From assembly GCA_035525495.1 (NCBI GenBank), contig DATLED010000095.1:62001-126000 (forward strand): a DNA stretch of 64,000 nucleotides, written 5' to 3'. The notes beneath the pieces were generated by a model that did not search any database, had not been told where the DNA came from, and saw only the letters and a program-made list of their open reading frames with translations. A program made the translations under genes and the position numbers. Each line of letters begins with the position of its first letter. The stretch's first letter is position 1. This DNA is from DATLED01 sp035525495 (GTDB lineage: Bacteria; Actinomycetota; Acidimicrobiia; Acidimicrobiales; CADCTF01). This document shows positions 1 to 8,317 of this stretch, piece after piece.

Positions 1-650
1 GCCTCGTCGGCGAGGTGCGCCAGCCGCTCCGGGTCGGGTTCGATCTCGGGCGAGCGCCCGGCGATGGCGCGGACGTCGAGGCCGTAGCGGGCGCCGAGAA
101 GGCCGAAGGCGTCGTGGGCGCTGATGATCTCGCGCTGGCGGCACGTCCGCAAGCCCGTGGCGTAGGCCGCGTCGACCGCCCGCGCCTCGTCCACGTAGGT
201 CGCGGCGTTGCTGCGATACGCCCCCGCCCCCATCGGATCGGCCGCGACGAGGGCGTCGCGGATGGCGTCGATCACGCCCACGAACCGGACGGGGTCGAGC
301 CACACGTGGGGGTCGCCGGCCGCGTCGGGCCCCACCACGTCGACGGCCCGCCCCGACGTCCGTTCGGCGACCTCGGCGACGGCCGGTTGGAACCCGCCGC
401 CGAGATAGACGACGACATCGGCGTCCTCCACCCGATCGACGTCGTCGCTCGCGAGCTCGACGTCGTGGGGCTCGGCTCCCGCCGGGGTGAGGTTGACGGC
501 TGTCACGCGGTCGCCTCCGACGCGCGTCACCGCCTCGAAGAGCGGCCCGAAGGCAGCGACCACATGCACGCGCCCGTCGTCGGGAAAGGACCGGTGAGGG
601 CCGCACGCCCCAGCGGCAGCCAGCGCCAGCACCACGAGTGCGAGCCTCAT
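1..650 (-). CDS. znuA: Zinc/manganese-type ABC transporter solute-binding lipoprotein (3' end outside window)
   Basis: The reading frame starts at ATG 650 and runs off the left edge, giving about 216 residues of a family usually near 300. It has a hydrophobic N-terminus ending in GACG, a weak lipobox, so it is probably a surface lipoprotein. Cluster A-1/ZnuA motifs are plain: GAEPHDVE, then DPHVWLDP, then SAHDAFG followed by YGL and SPEIEP. These His and acidic residues bind the metal in characterised members. The ATP-binding and permease partners would lie beyond the left edge. A Zur-like sequence sits directly against the start codon, which supports zinc rather than manganese. Metal identity remains inference. 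Confidence 0.85.
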   Translation of the reverse strand, partial: MRLALVVLALAAAGACGPHRSFPDDGRVHVVAAFGPLFEAVTRVGGDRVTAVNLTPAGAEPHDVELASDDVDRVEDADVVVYLGGGFQPAVAEVAERTSGRAVDVVGPDAAGDPHVWLDPVRFVGVIDAIRDALVAADPMGAGAYRSNAATYVDEARAVDAAYATGLRTCRQREIISAHDAFGLLGARYGLDVRAIAGRSPEIEPDPERLAHLADE

Positions 651-652
651 AA

Positions 653-667
653 TGAGAATCAGTCTTA
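653..667. promoter_or_regulatory. Zur/Fur-like operator next to the znuA start
   Basis: The 15 bp TGAGAATCAGTCTTA match the actinobacterial Zur consensus TGAAAATCATTTTCA at 11 of 15 positions. The site ends 2 bp before the start codon at 650 and fills nearly all of the 17-bp gap to the upstream gene. A repressor here would cover the start of a short-leader or leaderless transcript. Single-site match by eye; no regulator gene is in the window. Confidence 0.45.
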
Positions 668-2044
668 CTACGTGCGACGGCGCTCCGCCAGGGCCAGCCA
701 GCTCCGGCGCGCGGCCCGCAGAGGCGCGGCATACCGGAACGTGCGGGTCGCACGGAGGCGCTCGACCTCGGAGCCGGCGTCGGCGGCGACGGCTCGCGCT
801 TCGGCCAGCTCGGAGCGCAGCGTGTCGACGTGGGCGAGCAGCGCCGTCCGTTCGAGGTCGCCAGGTGCGGGCGCGCGTTCGGTCGGCGGGCGCATCTCCA
901 TGGCCTCCACGATGGCCGATGCCAGCGCGTCGAAGTGGCGATCGACCTGAGCCTGGAGGTCGGCGACGAGCTCGACCAGCGGGGGTTCGCGCAAGGCCGC
1001 CGTGGCAACCGGACCGATGGCGTCGATGTCCTCGACCACGCGGTGGTGGAGTCCGGCCGACCGGGCGAACCCGCGCAGCTTCGATTCGATCCCCAGGTTC
1101 ATGACGACGAACGGTCGGCCGTGGACGAGCGCGGTGATGGCGCCGTGCAGCGAGCTGCCCACGAACAGCCCGGCCGTGGCCAGCACGGCGGCGACATCGG
1201 CCAGGTCGGCGTCCGCCGGGATCCGATGGTGCGGTTCCTGACCGAGGCGGCGGGCGACGGCGTCGGCGAACACGGCGTCTCCGCGGCAGCATCCGGTCTC
1301 GAGGAGGACGAGGTGCATGGCATGGGCGCGTGCCAATCGGCGCGCCGCGCCGGCGATCGCGTCCGCCCACGGCACGAGCAGGTCGCACCCCTGCACGACC
1401 AGCGCGGACTCCTCCGGGTGGCGTCCCCGCGCCCGCAGCCGGCGCAACCGATCCTCGAGCTCGTCCCCGTCCCACAGGCGGTCGACGAGGAGCCCGGAGT
1501 CCGGCGCCACGACGACGGGCGGGAGGACGCCAGCGGCGAGGAGGCGGTCGCGGGAGAACGCGTCGCGCACGACCGGCGGGGCGCGATGGGCCAGCGCCGA
1601 CCGCACCCGGGCCGCCTGCGTGCACGACAGGTCGTAGGGCACCCCGATGGCGTGCCACAGCACCGGGCAACGCTCCTCCCTCGCGGCGCCCACTCCCTCG
1701 AGGAACCACCGACTCGGCTGCACGAGCTCGACCTCGGCGGGCTCGACGCCGTAGAAGCCGGCGAGCAGCAGGTCGTCGAGGTGGAGCAGCTCGCCCCCAC
1801 CGACGACCATGCCGTGGTACGTGTCCGCGAAGCGGTCGAGGCGGCCGTCCTCCCACGGCCCCAGCGGGCGGATCGGTGGGCCGCCGGTGAAGCGTGTCGG
1901 GTGGAGCGGCCCGAACGGGCCATAGCAGTCGACGGTGGCCCCAGGAAGCCGCCGGGTCAGCTCGGCCACGGCGATGCGGGGAAAGAGGTGGTCGCCGTAG
2001 TTGTCGACGTCGAAGGTCCCGAGCACGGCGACTCGGGGCCTCAT
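668..2044 (-). CDS. Polysaccharide pyruvyl transferase family protein
   Basis: 458 residues from ATG 2044, which overlaps the previous stop by 4 bp (ATGA); upstream in-frame starts would only extend into the preceding gene. The N-terminus (VAVLGTFDVDNYGDHLF) and the later GSSLHGAITALVHGRPFV segment are typical of the pyruvyl transferase fold, which adds ketal pyruvate from PEP to cell-envelope glycans. The last 70 residues form a predicted coiled coil ending in a basic RTFRYAAPLRAARR tail, as seen in envelope glycosyltransferase-type proteins. It is the last gene of the MoxR/DUF58/VWA chain, an unusual place for it. The acceptor glycan is unknown. Confidence 0.72.
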   Translation of the reverse strand: MRPRVAVLGTFDVDNYGDHLFPRIAVAELTRRLPGATVDCYGPFGPLHPTRFTGGPPIRPLGPWEDGRLDRFADTYHGMVVGGGELLHLDDLLLAGFYGVEPAEVELVQPSRWFLEGVGAAREERCPVLWHAIGVPYDLSCTQAARVRSALAHRAPPVVRDAFSRDRLLAAGVLPPVVVAPDSGLLVDRLWDGDELEDRLRRLRARGRHPEESALVVQGCDLLVPWADAIAGAARRLARAHAMHLVLLETGCCRGDAVFADAVARRLGQEPHHRIPADADLADVAAVLATAGLFVGSSLHGAITALVHGRPFVVMNLGIESKLRGFARSAGLHHRVVEDIDAIGPVATAALREPPLVELVADLQAQVDRHFDALASAIVEAMEMRPPTERAPAPGDLERTALLAHVDTLRSELAEARAVAADAGSEVERLRATRTFRYAAPLRAARRSWLALAERRRT

Positions 2045-3027
2045 GCCCAGACGGCCCTCGACGTCGTGACGAGCGAGGTCGCCACCGCGACCAGCAACAA
2101 GACGACGGCGGCGCCGGCGAACCACTCGGCGACGTCGCGCTCGCCCTCGACCACCGTGATCTCGGCGTCGACCTCGTCGTAGATCGACCTGAGCTCGCCC
2201 GCCGTGGCGGCCTCGAAGAACGTCCCGTCGGTCCCCTTTGCGATGGCCTCGAGGGCGGACGTGTCGACGGGCACCTCGACCATCTGCCCGGCGCTCCGCA
2301 CGGTGGCGTCATCGGTCCCGAAGGCGATCGTCGACACGGGCACGCCCGCCTCCTTGGCGGCCGCGATCGCTTCGCGGTCGGGTCGTCCCGTGGTGGTGAC
2401 ACCGTCGGAGAGCAGCACGATCCGGGCGGCTCGCGGTTGGCCACTCGCCCGTTCGGCAGCCGTCACCTTCGGGAGGGCGGCCAGCGACGTGAAGATGGCA
2501 TCGCCGAGCGCCGTGCCTGGGCTGAGCCGGAGCCGTTCGAGGGCGTCGAGCACGTCGCCGTGGGCCTTCGTCGGGGCCACCATCACCGCGGGGGTCGAGC
2601 CCGCGGTGACGAGGCCGACGTCGAAGCCGGACGGCAGGTCGGCGACGAAGTCGCGCGCCGCGCGCACGGCGGCGGCGATGCGGGTAGGCCGGACGTCGGT
2701 CGCACCCATCGAGTCCGACACGTCGATGGCGACGATGACGGTCGCCGTCTCCCGCTCCTCGGTTCCGGGCAGCGTCGGTTGCGCGGCGCCGAGCGAGGCC
2801 GCGACCACGGCGCCGACGAACACGATGGCGAGTGCGTGACGGACGGCGTTGGTCGCCCGGTGGCGGGACGTCGGCGCCAGCAGCGGCAACATCGCCGGCT
2901 CGGCGAAGCGGGCGGCGAGCCGACGGCGGCGGATCTGCACCACGACGTACGCGGCGGCCAGACCGGCGGCGCCGGCGAGGAGCCAGAGGCGGTGCGGGGA
3001 GCTGAAGGCGAGGCCGTCGGGGATCAA
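2041..3027 (-). CDS. Membrane-anchored VWA-domain protein (BatA/BatB-like), second copy
   Basis: 328 residues from TTG 3027, overlapping the previous stop as TTGA. Two hydrophobic segments flank a basic stretch at the N-terminus, followed by a von Willebrand A domain with the MIDAS motif DVSDSMGATD and the later LLSDGVTT. A final hydrophobic helix lies near the C-terminus (FAGAAVVLLLVAVATSL). This is the layout of aerotolerance-type Bat proteins, which are membrane VWA proteins working with MoxR ATPases. It is clearly a paralogue of the gene just upstream, so the pair arose by duplication. The function in this organism is not known. Confidence 0.82.
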   Translation of the reverse strand: MIPDGLAFSSPHRLWLLAGAAGLAAAYVVVQIRRRRLAARFAEPAMLPLLAPTSRHRATNAVRHALAIVFVGAVVAASLGAAQPTLPGTEERETATVIVAIDVSDSMGATDVRPTRIAAAVRAARDFVADLPSGFDVGLVTAGSTPAVMVAPTKAHGDVLDALERLRLSPGTALGDAIFTSLAALPKVTAAERASGQPRAARIVLLSDGVTTTGRPDREAIAAAKEAGVPVSTIAFGTDDATVRSAGQMVEVPVDTSALEAIAKGTDGTFFEAATAGELRSIYDEVDAEITVVEGERDVAEWFAGAAVVLLLVAVATSLVTTSRAVWA

Positions 3028-3989
3028 CGGAGCCGTCCGTTCCAGAGGAGCCCGAGGCCGAGAGCCGCGACCAGCAGGATCGTGGCGCTCGCCAGCACCG
3101 GACCGCTCTGCTCGCGCGTTTGCGTCTCGAACCCCACGCGCGTGCCGATGTCCTCGTAGACCTTCTCGAGCTCGTCGCCGGAACCGGCCTCGAAGAACCG
3201 TCCGGAGGTGACCTCGGCGACGGCGGCCATGGTGTCGGGGTCGGAGGGCACGGCGATGGTGTTGCCCATGACCTCCACGATGCCGTCGGGGGTCCCGAAG
3301 GCGATCGTCGACACGGGGATGCCGCGGTCGGCGGCGAGCTCGGCCACGCCGACGACCGGCCGGCCGACCGTCGTGACCCCGTCGGAGAGCAGGACGATGG
3401 CGGCAGCCTCGTGCGGCGCGCTGCCGGTGGCGGCGGCGTCCTCGATGGCGCCGAGCGCGACAGCGAGGGCCTCGCCAGCCGCAGTGCCCGGGCCGAGAGT
3501 GAGGTTGGCGATCGCGTCCTGCACCGCGGCGTGGTCGGTCGTCGGCATCGACTGCACGCGTGCCGAGCGATCGAAGGACACGAGCCCCACCTCGATCTGC
3601 GGCGGGAGGTCGTCGACGAAGTTCTCGGCCGCCCTGACGGCCGCTGCAAGGCGGTTGGGCGCCACGTCGGTCGCCTGCATGGAGGCAGAGGTGTCGATGA
3701 CGAGCATCACCGTTGCGGCTTCCTTCGGCACCTTGACGGCACCGCTCGGGCGGGCGAAGCCGACGAGCAGCCCCGTGAGGGCGACGGCGGTGGCAACGGC
3801 GGGCGCGTGGCGCCGCCACGACGAACGCTTCGGAGCGACCGACGCCAACAGCGACAGGTTGGCGAAGCGCACGGCCGCCGGACGGTTGCGGCGCTGCTGC
3901 CAGACGTACGCGGCCGCGAGCACGGGGACGAACGCGAGCAACCAGAGGCGCTCGGGGGCGAGGAAGTCGTCGACGTGCACGGCCGTCAC
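3024..3989 (-). CDS. Membrane-anchored VWA-domain protein (BatA/BatB-like), first copy
   Basis: 321 residues from GTG 3989 (GTGA overlap with the DUF58 stop). The protein has an N-terminal membrane helix (LWLLAFVPVLAAAYVW), a second helix, then a VWA domain with intact MIDAS residues in VIDTSASMQATD and LLSDGVTTVGRP, and a C-terminal membrane helix. The MIDAS suggests divalent-metal-dependent binding of a partner protein on the outer face of the membrane. It shares layout and several motifs (RLAAAVRAAENFVDDLP versus RIAAAVRAARDFVADLP) with the downstream gene. Confidence 0.84.
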   Translation of the reverse strand: MTAVHVDDFLAPERLWLLAFVPVLAAAYVWQQRRNRPAAVRFANLSLLASVAPKRSSWRRHAPAVATAVALTGLLVGFARPSGAVKVPKEAATVMLVIDTSASMQATDVAPNRLAAAVRAAENFVDDLPPQIEVGLVSFDRSARVQSMPTTDHAAVQDAIANLTLGPGTAAGEALAVALGAIEDAAATGSAPHEAAAIVLLSDGVTTVGRPVVGVAELAADRGIPVSTIAFGTPDGIVEVMGNTIAVPSDPDTMAAVAEVTSGRFFEAGSGDELEKVYEDIGTRVGFETQTREQSGPVLASATILLVAALGLGLLWNGRLR

Positions 3990-4882
3990 CGCCTCCGGTG
4001 CTTGGCCACGACGAAGCCGACGATGTCGCGGAGCCAGTCGCGGTCGGTGGAGAGGACGAGCAGGCCGGCGCCGGCCCGACGGACGGCCGTCGATTGCGCC
4101 AGGGCCTGCTCGCGTGCGGCGGCGGCGAAGCGCTCGCGGATGCGCCGGTCCGATGTCTGCACCTCGAGGAGGGCACCGGTCTCGGGATCGACGAGGGTCA
4201 GGAGGCCCACCTTGGGGAGCTCTCGATCGCGGGGATCGCCGACGGCCACGACGACGACCTCGTGCCTGATGGCGAGGGCCCGGAGCTCCTTGGACCACGG
4301 GCCCTCGTCGAGGAGGTCGGTGATGACGACGACGAGGCCGCGGCGGGTCGCGAGGAGTCGCACGCGGCGGAGGGCATCGGCGAGTGAGAACGTGCCGGCG
4401 CCGGCGCGCTGACGGCGCTCGATGCGGCGCAGCAGCCCGAGGATGTTCGTGCGACCGCCGCGCGGAGGGATCGTCGACACGCCGTCCGGCCCGAAGACGA
4501 CGGCGCCGAGGCGGTTGCCGCTGCGGTCGGTGAGGAAGGCGAACGCCGCGGCTGCGGCCATCGCCAGGTCGCGCTTCTCCTGGATCGTCGTACCGAAGTC
4601 GAGGCTGGCGCTGGCGTCGACGACCAGCCACGTCTCGAGCTCGCGGTCGGCGATCGTCGTGCGGATGTGGGGAGCGTTGGCGCGCGCCGTCAGGTTCCAG
4701 TCCATGTGGCGGACGTCGTCGCCGGGCGCGTAGGTCCGTCCGTCTCCCGCCTCGGTGCCACCGGCGGGCACGAGGCCTCGGTAGTCGCCCTGGAGGAGGC
4801 CGTCGAGCCTGCGGGTGACGGTGACCTCGAGCTGGCGGAGGCGGTCCTCGCGGCGGACGACCTCGCGGGTGCTGCCGATCAC
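3986..4882 (-). CDS. DUF58 domain protein
   Basis: 298 residues from GTG 4882, overlapping the MoxR stop by 4 bp. The signature AGDGRTYAPGDDVRHMDWN, followed by a VWA-like fold beginning WLVVDASASLDFG, identifies DUF58. Such proteins are the usual second gene of MoxR operons and are thought to be clients or partners of the ATPase. There is no membrane segment, unlike the second DUF58 protein at 48.6 kb. All junctions in this operon overlap by 4 bp, so the five proteins are probably made by coupled translation. Confidence 0.87.
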   Translation of the reverse strand: MIGSTREVVRREDRLRQLEVTVTRRLDGLLQGDYRGLVPAGGTEAGDGRTYAPGDDVRHMDWNLTARANAPHIRTTIADRELETWLVVDASASLDFGTTIQEKRDLAMAAAAAFAFLTDRSGNRLGAVVFGPDGVSTIPPRGGRTNILGLLRRIERRQRAGAGTFSLADALRRVRLLATRRGLVVVITDLLDEGPWSKELRALAIRHEVVVVAVGDPRDRELPKVGLLTLVDPETGALLEVQTSDRRIRERFAAAAREQALAQSTAVRRAGAGLLVLSTDRDWLRDIVGFVVAKHRRR

Positions 4883-5982
4883 GACGCGGCGTTCTCCATC
4901 TGCGTCCCGTAGTCGCCGTCCTGTCCGGGCGCGACGCGCGGGGCGATCACCGTGCGCAGGACGCGGTTGACGACGTCCTCGGCGTCGACGCCGTCGGCGA
5001 GGGCCTCGTAGGAGAGGATCACGCGGTGGCGCAGGATGTCGCCGGCCACGTCGTAGACCTCCTGGGGGAGGACGTAGTCGCGGCCGCGCATCAGCGCGAG
5101 GGCCCTCGAGGCGGCGACGAGCCCCAGGGTGGCGCGTGGGCTGGCACCGTGGGCGATCAACGGCGTGAGGTCGGGGAGGTCGTGCTCGTGTGGGTGGCGG
5201 GTGGCGAGGACGAGGCGCACGGCGTAGTCGACGACCGCCTCGTGGACGAAGACCTGATCGGCGGCCCGCTGCAGCTCGAGCAGTCCGGCGGAGTTCAGGA
5301 CGGCCTCGGCCGCCGGACGGTCGACGCTCATGCGGTGGACGATCTCGACCTCCTCCCGTGCCGTCGGGTAGTCGACCAGGACCTTCATGAGGAAGCGGTC
5401 GCGCTGCGCCTCGGGGAGGGGGTAGACGCCCTCGCTCTCGATGGGGTTCTGGGTGGCCAGGACGAGGAAGGGCTCAGGGACGTCGTAGGTGATGCCGCCG
5501 ATGGAGACGTGGCGCTCGGCCATCACCTCGAGGAGGGCGGACTGGACCTTGGCCGGCGCCCGGTTGATCTCGTCGGCGAGGACGACGTTGGCGAAGACCG
5601 GTCCGAGCTCGACGTCGAACGCCTCCTGGCTCGGGCGGTAGATGCGGGTGCCGACGAGGTCGGCGGGGACGAGGTCCGGCGTGAACTGGATGCGGGCGAA
5701 GTCGCCGCCGCTGACGGTCGCAACGGTCTCGGCGGCCAGCGTCTTCGCGAGGCCCGGGGCGCCCTCGAGGAGGCAGTGACCGCGGGCGAGGAGGCAGACG
5801 AAGAGGCGCTCGATCATCCGGTCCTGCCCGACGACGATGCGCTTCACCTCGAACAGCGCGTGCTCGAGAACGCTCTTGGCGTCCCGGCTCGACAGCGTGG
5901 GGTCGACGTCGTCCTGGGTGGCGGGGGACTCGGCGGCGGGGCGGCGCTTGGGGATCGTCACAGGGTTCAGGATGCCGGACAT
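4879..5982 (-). CDS. MoxR-family AAA+ ATPase
   Basis: 367 residues from ATG 5982. Walker A is GAPGLAKT and Walker B is VVLADEINRA; the sensor region ATQNPIESEGVYPLPEAQRDRF is the MoxR hallmark. It is slightly longer than usual because of an extra 35-residue N-terminus. MoxR ATPases act as chaperones that mature or remodel VWA-containing partners, and the next three genes encode a DUF58 and two VWA proteins. It is divergent from the response regulator gene, with only 96 bp between the starts, so the two transcription units may share control. Confidence 0.92.
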   Translation of the reverse strand: MSGILNPVTIPKRRPAAESPATQDDVDPTLSSRDAKSVLEHALFEVKRIVVGQDRMIERLFVCLLARGHCLLEGAPGLAKTLAAETVATVSGGDFARIQFTPDLVPADLVGTRIYRPSQEAFDVELGPVFANVVLADEINRAPAKVQSALLEVMAERHVSIGGITYDVPEPFLVLATQNPIESEGVYPLPEAQRDRFLMKVLVDYPTAREEVEIVHRMSVDRPAAEAVLNSAGLLELQRAADQVFVHEAVVDYAVRLVLATRHPHEHDLPDLTPLIAHGASPRATLGLVAASRALALMRGRDYVLPQEVYDVAGDILRHRVILSYEALADGVDAEDVVNRVLRTVIAPRVAPGQDGDYGTQMENAAS

Positions 5983-6031
5983 TCCTGGGGGTGGGCTGAG
6001 AAGCCGTTGCCACCGTTCTGTGAGCGGCTCG

Positions 6032-6064
6032 CAGGAAGATCACAGGAAGATCCCAGGAACGTGG
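6032..6064. promoter_or_regulatory. Three tandem 11-bp direct repeats, likely OmpR-type regulator binding sites
   Basis: Three copies begin at 6032, 6043 and 6054: CAGGAAGATCA, CAGGAAGATCC and CAGGAACGTGG. An exact 11-bp period places each copy on the same helical face, the spacing bound by OmpR/PhoB-family winged-helix dimers. The array ends 14 bp before the response regulator start and 50 bp from the divergent MoxR start. Autoregulation, possibly with control of the MoxR operon, is the simplest reading. Confidence 0.55.
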
Positions 6065-6078
6065 TCGAATCTGGGGCC

Positions 6079-6765
6079 ATGAACGAACGCCACGGGCGAG
6101 TCCTCGTCGTGGACGACGAGGAGAACATCACGTTCCTCCTCGACTCGGCCCTCCGTCACTTCGGGTTCGACGTGCAGGTCGCCACCAACGGCCGTGACGC
6201 CCTCAAGGCGGTCCCCACCTTCAACCCTGACGTCGTGCTCCTCGACGTCATGCTCCCGGACCTCGATGGCTTCGAGATCATGCGCCGGCTCCGCAACGAC
6301 GGGGAGAAGGTGCCGGTCCTGTTCCTCACGGCTCGGGACGCGGTCGACGACAAGGTGCGGGGGCTCACCCTTGGCGGCGACGACTACGTCACCAAGCCGT
6401 TCAGCCTCGAGGAGGTCGTCGCCCGCATCCAGGTGATCCTCCGGCGGCAGGGCGTCGCGCAGGCCCAGAGCAGATTGGCGCTCGCCGACCTGGAGATGGA
6501 CGACGAGGCCCACATCGTCCGCCGGTCGGGGCAGGTCATCGACCTGTCGCCCACCGAGTACAACCTGCTGCGCTTCCTGCTCGTGAACGCCGGCAAGGTC
6601 CTCAGCCGCAACCAGATCCTGGACCACGTGTGGCAGTACGACTTCGGCGGCCACGCGACCGTCGTGGAGACCTACATCAGCTACCTCCGCAAGAAGATCG
6701 ACATCCTCGGTCCGCCGCTCATCCAGACGGTGCGGGGCGTCGGTTACTCGCTGCGGACGACGTAG
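6079..6765 (+). CDS. OmpR/PhoB-family response regulator
   Basis: 228 residues from ATG 6079. The receiver domain has the acidic pair D12/D13, phospho-acceptor D56 (VVLLDVMLPD) and the conserved Lys in DDYVTKPF. The C-terminal winged helix runs from about residue 130 (DLSPTEYNLLRFLL, then TVRGVGYSLR). It resembles the MprA/TcrA-type actinobacterial regulators. The stop codon abuts the ATG of the kinase, so the two are co-translated partners. The array of 11-bp repeats just upstream suggests autoregulation. Confidence 0.94.
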   Translation: MNERHGRVLVVDDEENITFLLDSALRHFGFDVQVATNGRDALKAVPTFNPDVVLLDVMLPDLDGFEIMRRLRNDGEKVPVLFLTARDAVDDKVRGLTLGGDDYVTKPFSLEEVVARIQVILRRQGVAQAQSRLALADLEMDDEAHIVRRSGQVIDLSPTEYNLLRFLLVNAGKVLSRNQILDHVWQYDFGGHATVVETYISYLRKKIDILGPPLIQTVRGVGYSLRTT

Positions 6766-8154
6766 ATGTCCCTGCGTCGGCGGCTGCTGCTCGGTCTCGT
6801 CACCATCGCCGCCGTCCTCGTCGTCACCAACCTCACGCTGGCCAACCGCTACGAGTCGTTCCTCCTCGATCGCGTCGACCGCCAGCTGATCGACGTCGCC
6901 TCTCGGCCCGTCTTCCGCGGCGAGCGTGGACCGGGCCGTCGTGGACCGGACGAGGAGACCCTGTCCGAGTACTTCATCGCCGTCGGCAACCCCTTGTCGG
7001 GAGAGATGCACACCGCGCCCTCGGCGTTCGCCGACGAGAGGCGTCCGCCACCGAAGCTCGTCGCGGCCGACATCACCACGCGGGCGCAGCAGCTGCAGCC
7101 GGAGCCGTTCAACGCCGGCGCCCAGTCAGGCAGCGGGACGTGGCGGTTGATCGCCGTCCAGAACCCGCGCTTCGGCGACGTCACCGTCGTTGGCCTCAGC
7201 CTGAGCGAGATCGCCGCGACGATGGACCGGATGCGAGCGGTCCAGGCGCTCGGCACCCTCGCCGTCCTGGCCACGCTCGGGCTCGTGTCGTGGTGGGTCC
7301 TGCGCCTCGGCCTCCACCCCCTCGAGGACATGGCGGTTGCCGCCGACGCCATCGCCGCCGGCGACCTGTCCCGCCGAGTCACCCCGCCGAGCGCCGGGAC
7401 CGAGGCGGGGCGTCTCGCCGTCGCCTTCAACGCCATGCTCGAGCGGATCCAACAGGCGTTCCGCGAACGGGAGGCGTCCGAGGAACGGGTCCGGCGCTTC
7501 GCCGCCGACGCATCGCACGAGCTGCGGACGCCGCTCACCTCGATCCTCGGATACGCCGAGCTGTACCGGGCGGGAGGGCTGCGGGCCAAGGACGAGCTGG
7601 GCGGCGCCATGGCCCGGATGGAGCAGGAGGGCCACCGCATGGCGGCACTCGTCGAGGACCTCCTGCAGCTGGCCCGACTCGACCAGCACCGAGAGCCGGA
7701 GCGGGTGCACGTGCAGCTCGACGAGCTCGCCGAAGACGCGGTGCGCGACGCGAGAGCGGTGGAGCCGGACCGTCCGATCACCAGCGAGTTGGCGCCGGTC
7801 GCCGTCGAGGCGGACAGCGCGCAGCTGCGCCAGGTCCTCGGCAACCTCCTGTCCAACGCTCGCCTCCACACTCCCCCCGGGACGCCGGTGCACGTCCGGG
7901 TGGCCAAGCGCGGAGCGACGGCCGTCCTCGAAGTGGCCGACGAGGGGCCGGGGATGGAGCCCGCGGTGGCGGAGAAGGTGTTCGACCGGTTCTTCCGCGT
8001 CGACGCGTCCCGAGCCCGCGCCGCGGGCGGGACTGGCCTCGGCCTGGCGATCGTGGAAGGTGTCGTGACCGCCCACGGCGGGCGCGTGCGGGTCGAGTCC
8101 TCGCCGGGCAAGGGGAGTCGCTTCGTGGTCGAGCTCCGCGCCTCCGGTTCCTGA
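6766..8154 (+). CDS. Membrane sensor histidine kinase, partner of the preceding regulator
   Basis: 462 residues from ATG 6766. The order is an N-terminal membrane helix (about 9-27), an extracytoplasmic loop of about 130 residues rich in Pro and charged residues, a second helix (about 162-182), HAMP, a HisKA domain with the phospho-acceptor in FAADASHELRTPLTSIL, and a HATPase with N-box NLLSNARLHTP and G-boxes DEGPGM and GGTGLGLAIV. All catalytic motifs are intact. The sensed signal is not evident from the loop. Confidence 0.94.
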   Translation: MSLRRRLLLGLVTIAAVLVVTNLTLANRYESFLLDRVDRQLIDVASRPVFRGERGPGRRGPDEETLSEYFIAVGNPLSGEMHTAPSAFADERRPPPKLVAADITTRAQQLQPEPFNAGAQSGSGTWRLIAVQNPRFGDVTVVGLSLSEIAATMDRMRAVQALGTLAVLATLGLVSWWVLRLGLHPLEDMAVAADAIAAGDLSRRVTPPSAGTEAGRLAVAFNAMLERIQQAFREREASEERVRRFAADASHELRTPLTSILGYAELYRAGGLRAKDELGGAMARMEQEGHRMAALVEDLLQLARLDQHREPERVHVQLDELAEDAVRDARAVEPDRPITSELAPVAVEADSAQLRQVLGNLLSNARLHTPPGTPVHVRVAKRGATAVLEVADEGPGMEPAVAEKVFDRFFRVDASRARAAGGTGLGLAIVEGVVTAHGGRVRVESSPGKGSRFVVELRASGS

Positions 8155-8317
8155 CAAGCCCGCATCCGCCTCGCAGGGATCGCACAGCTCTACCCCGCAT
8201 CGTGGCCTTCTGACCTCATCCGCTCTGGGGCATGCCAACGGCTCCCCACCGAACCCACAGGGGTTTCCAAGGTTCGGGGCCGACACTCACCCATACCATC
8301 CACACAAGGAGCATCCG

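Noticed and set aside
2144..3027. N-terminal extension of the second VWA gene up to 4176
   Set aside because: The extension is an out-of-frame arginine/proline-rich reading of the first VWA and DUF58 genes; TTG 3027 gives a normal start with TTGA overlap.
5026..6078. Long plus-strand open frame antisense to the MoxR gene, in frame with the response regulator
   Set aside because: It is the complement of a strongly conserved ATPase; the regulator homology begins only at ATG 6079.
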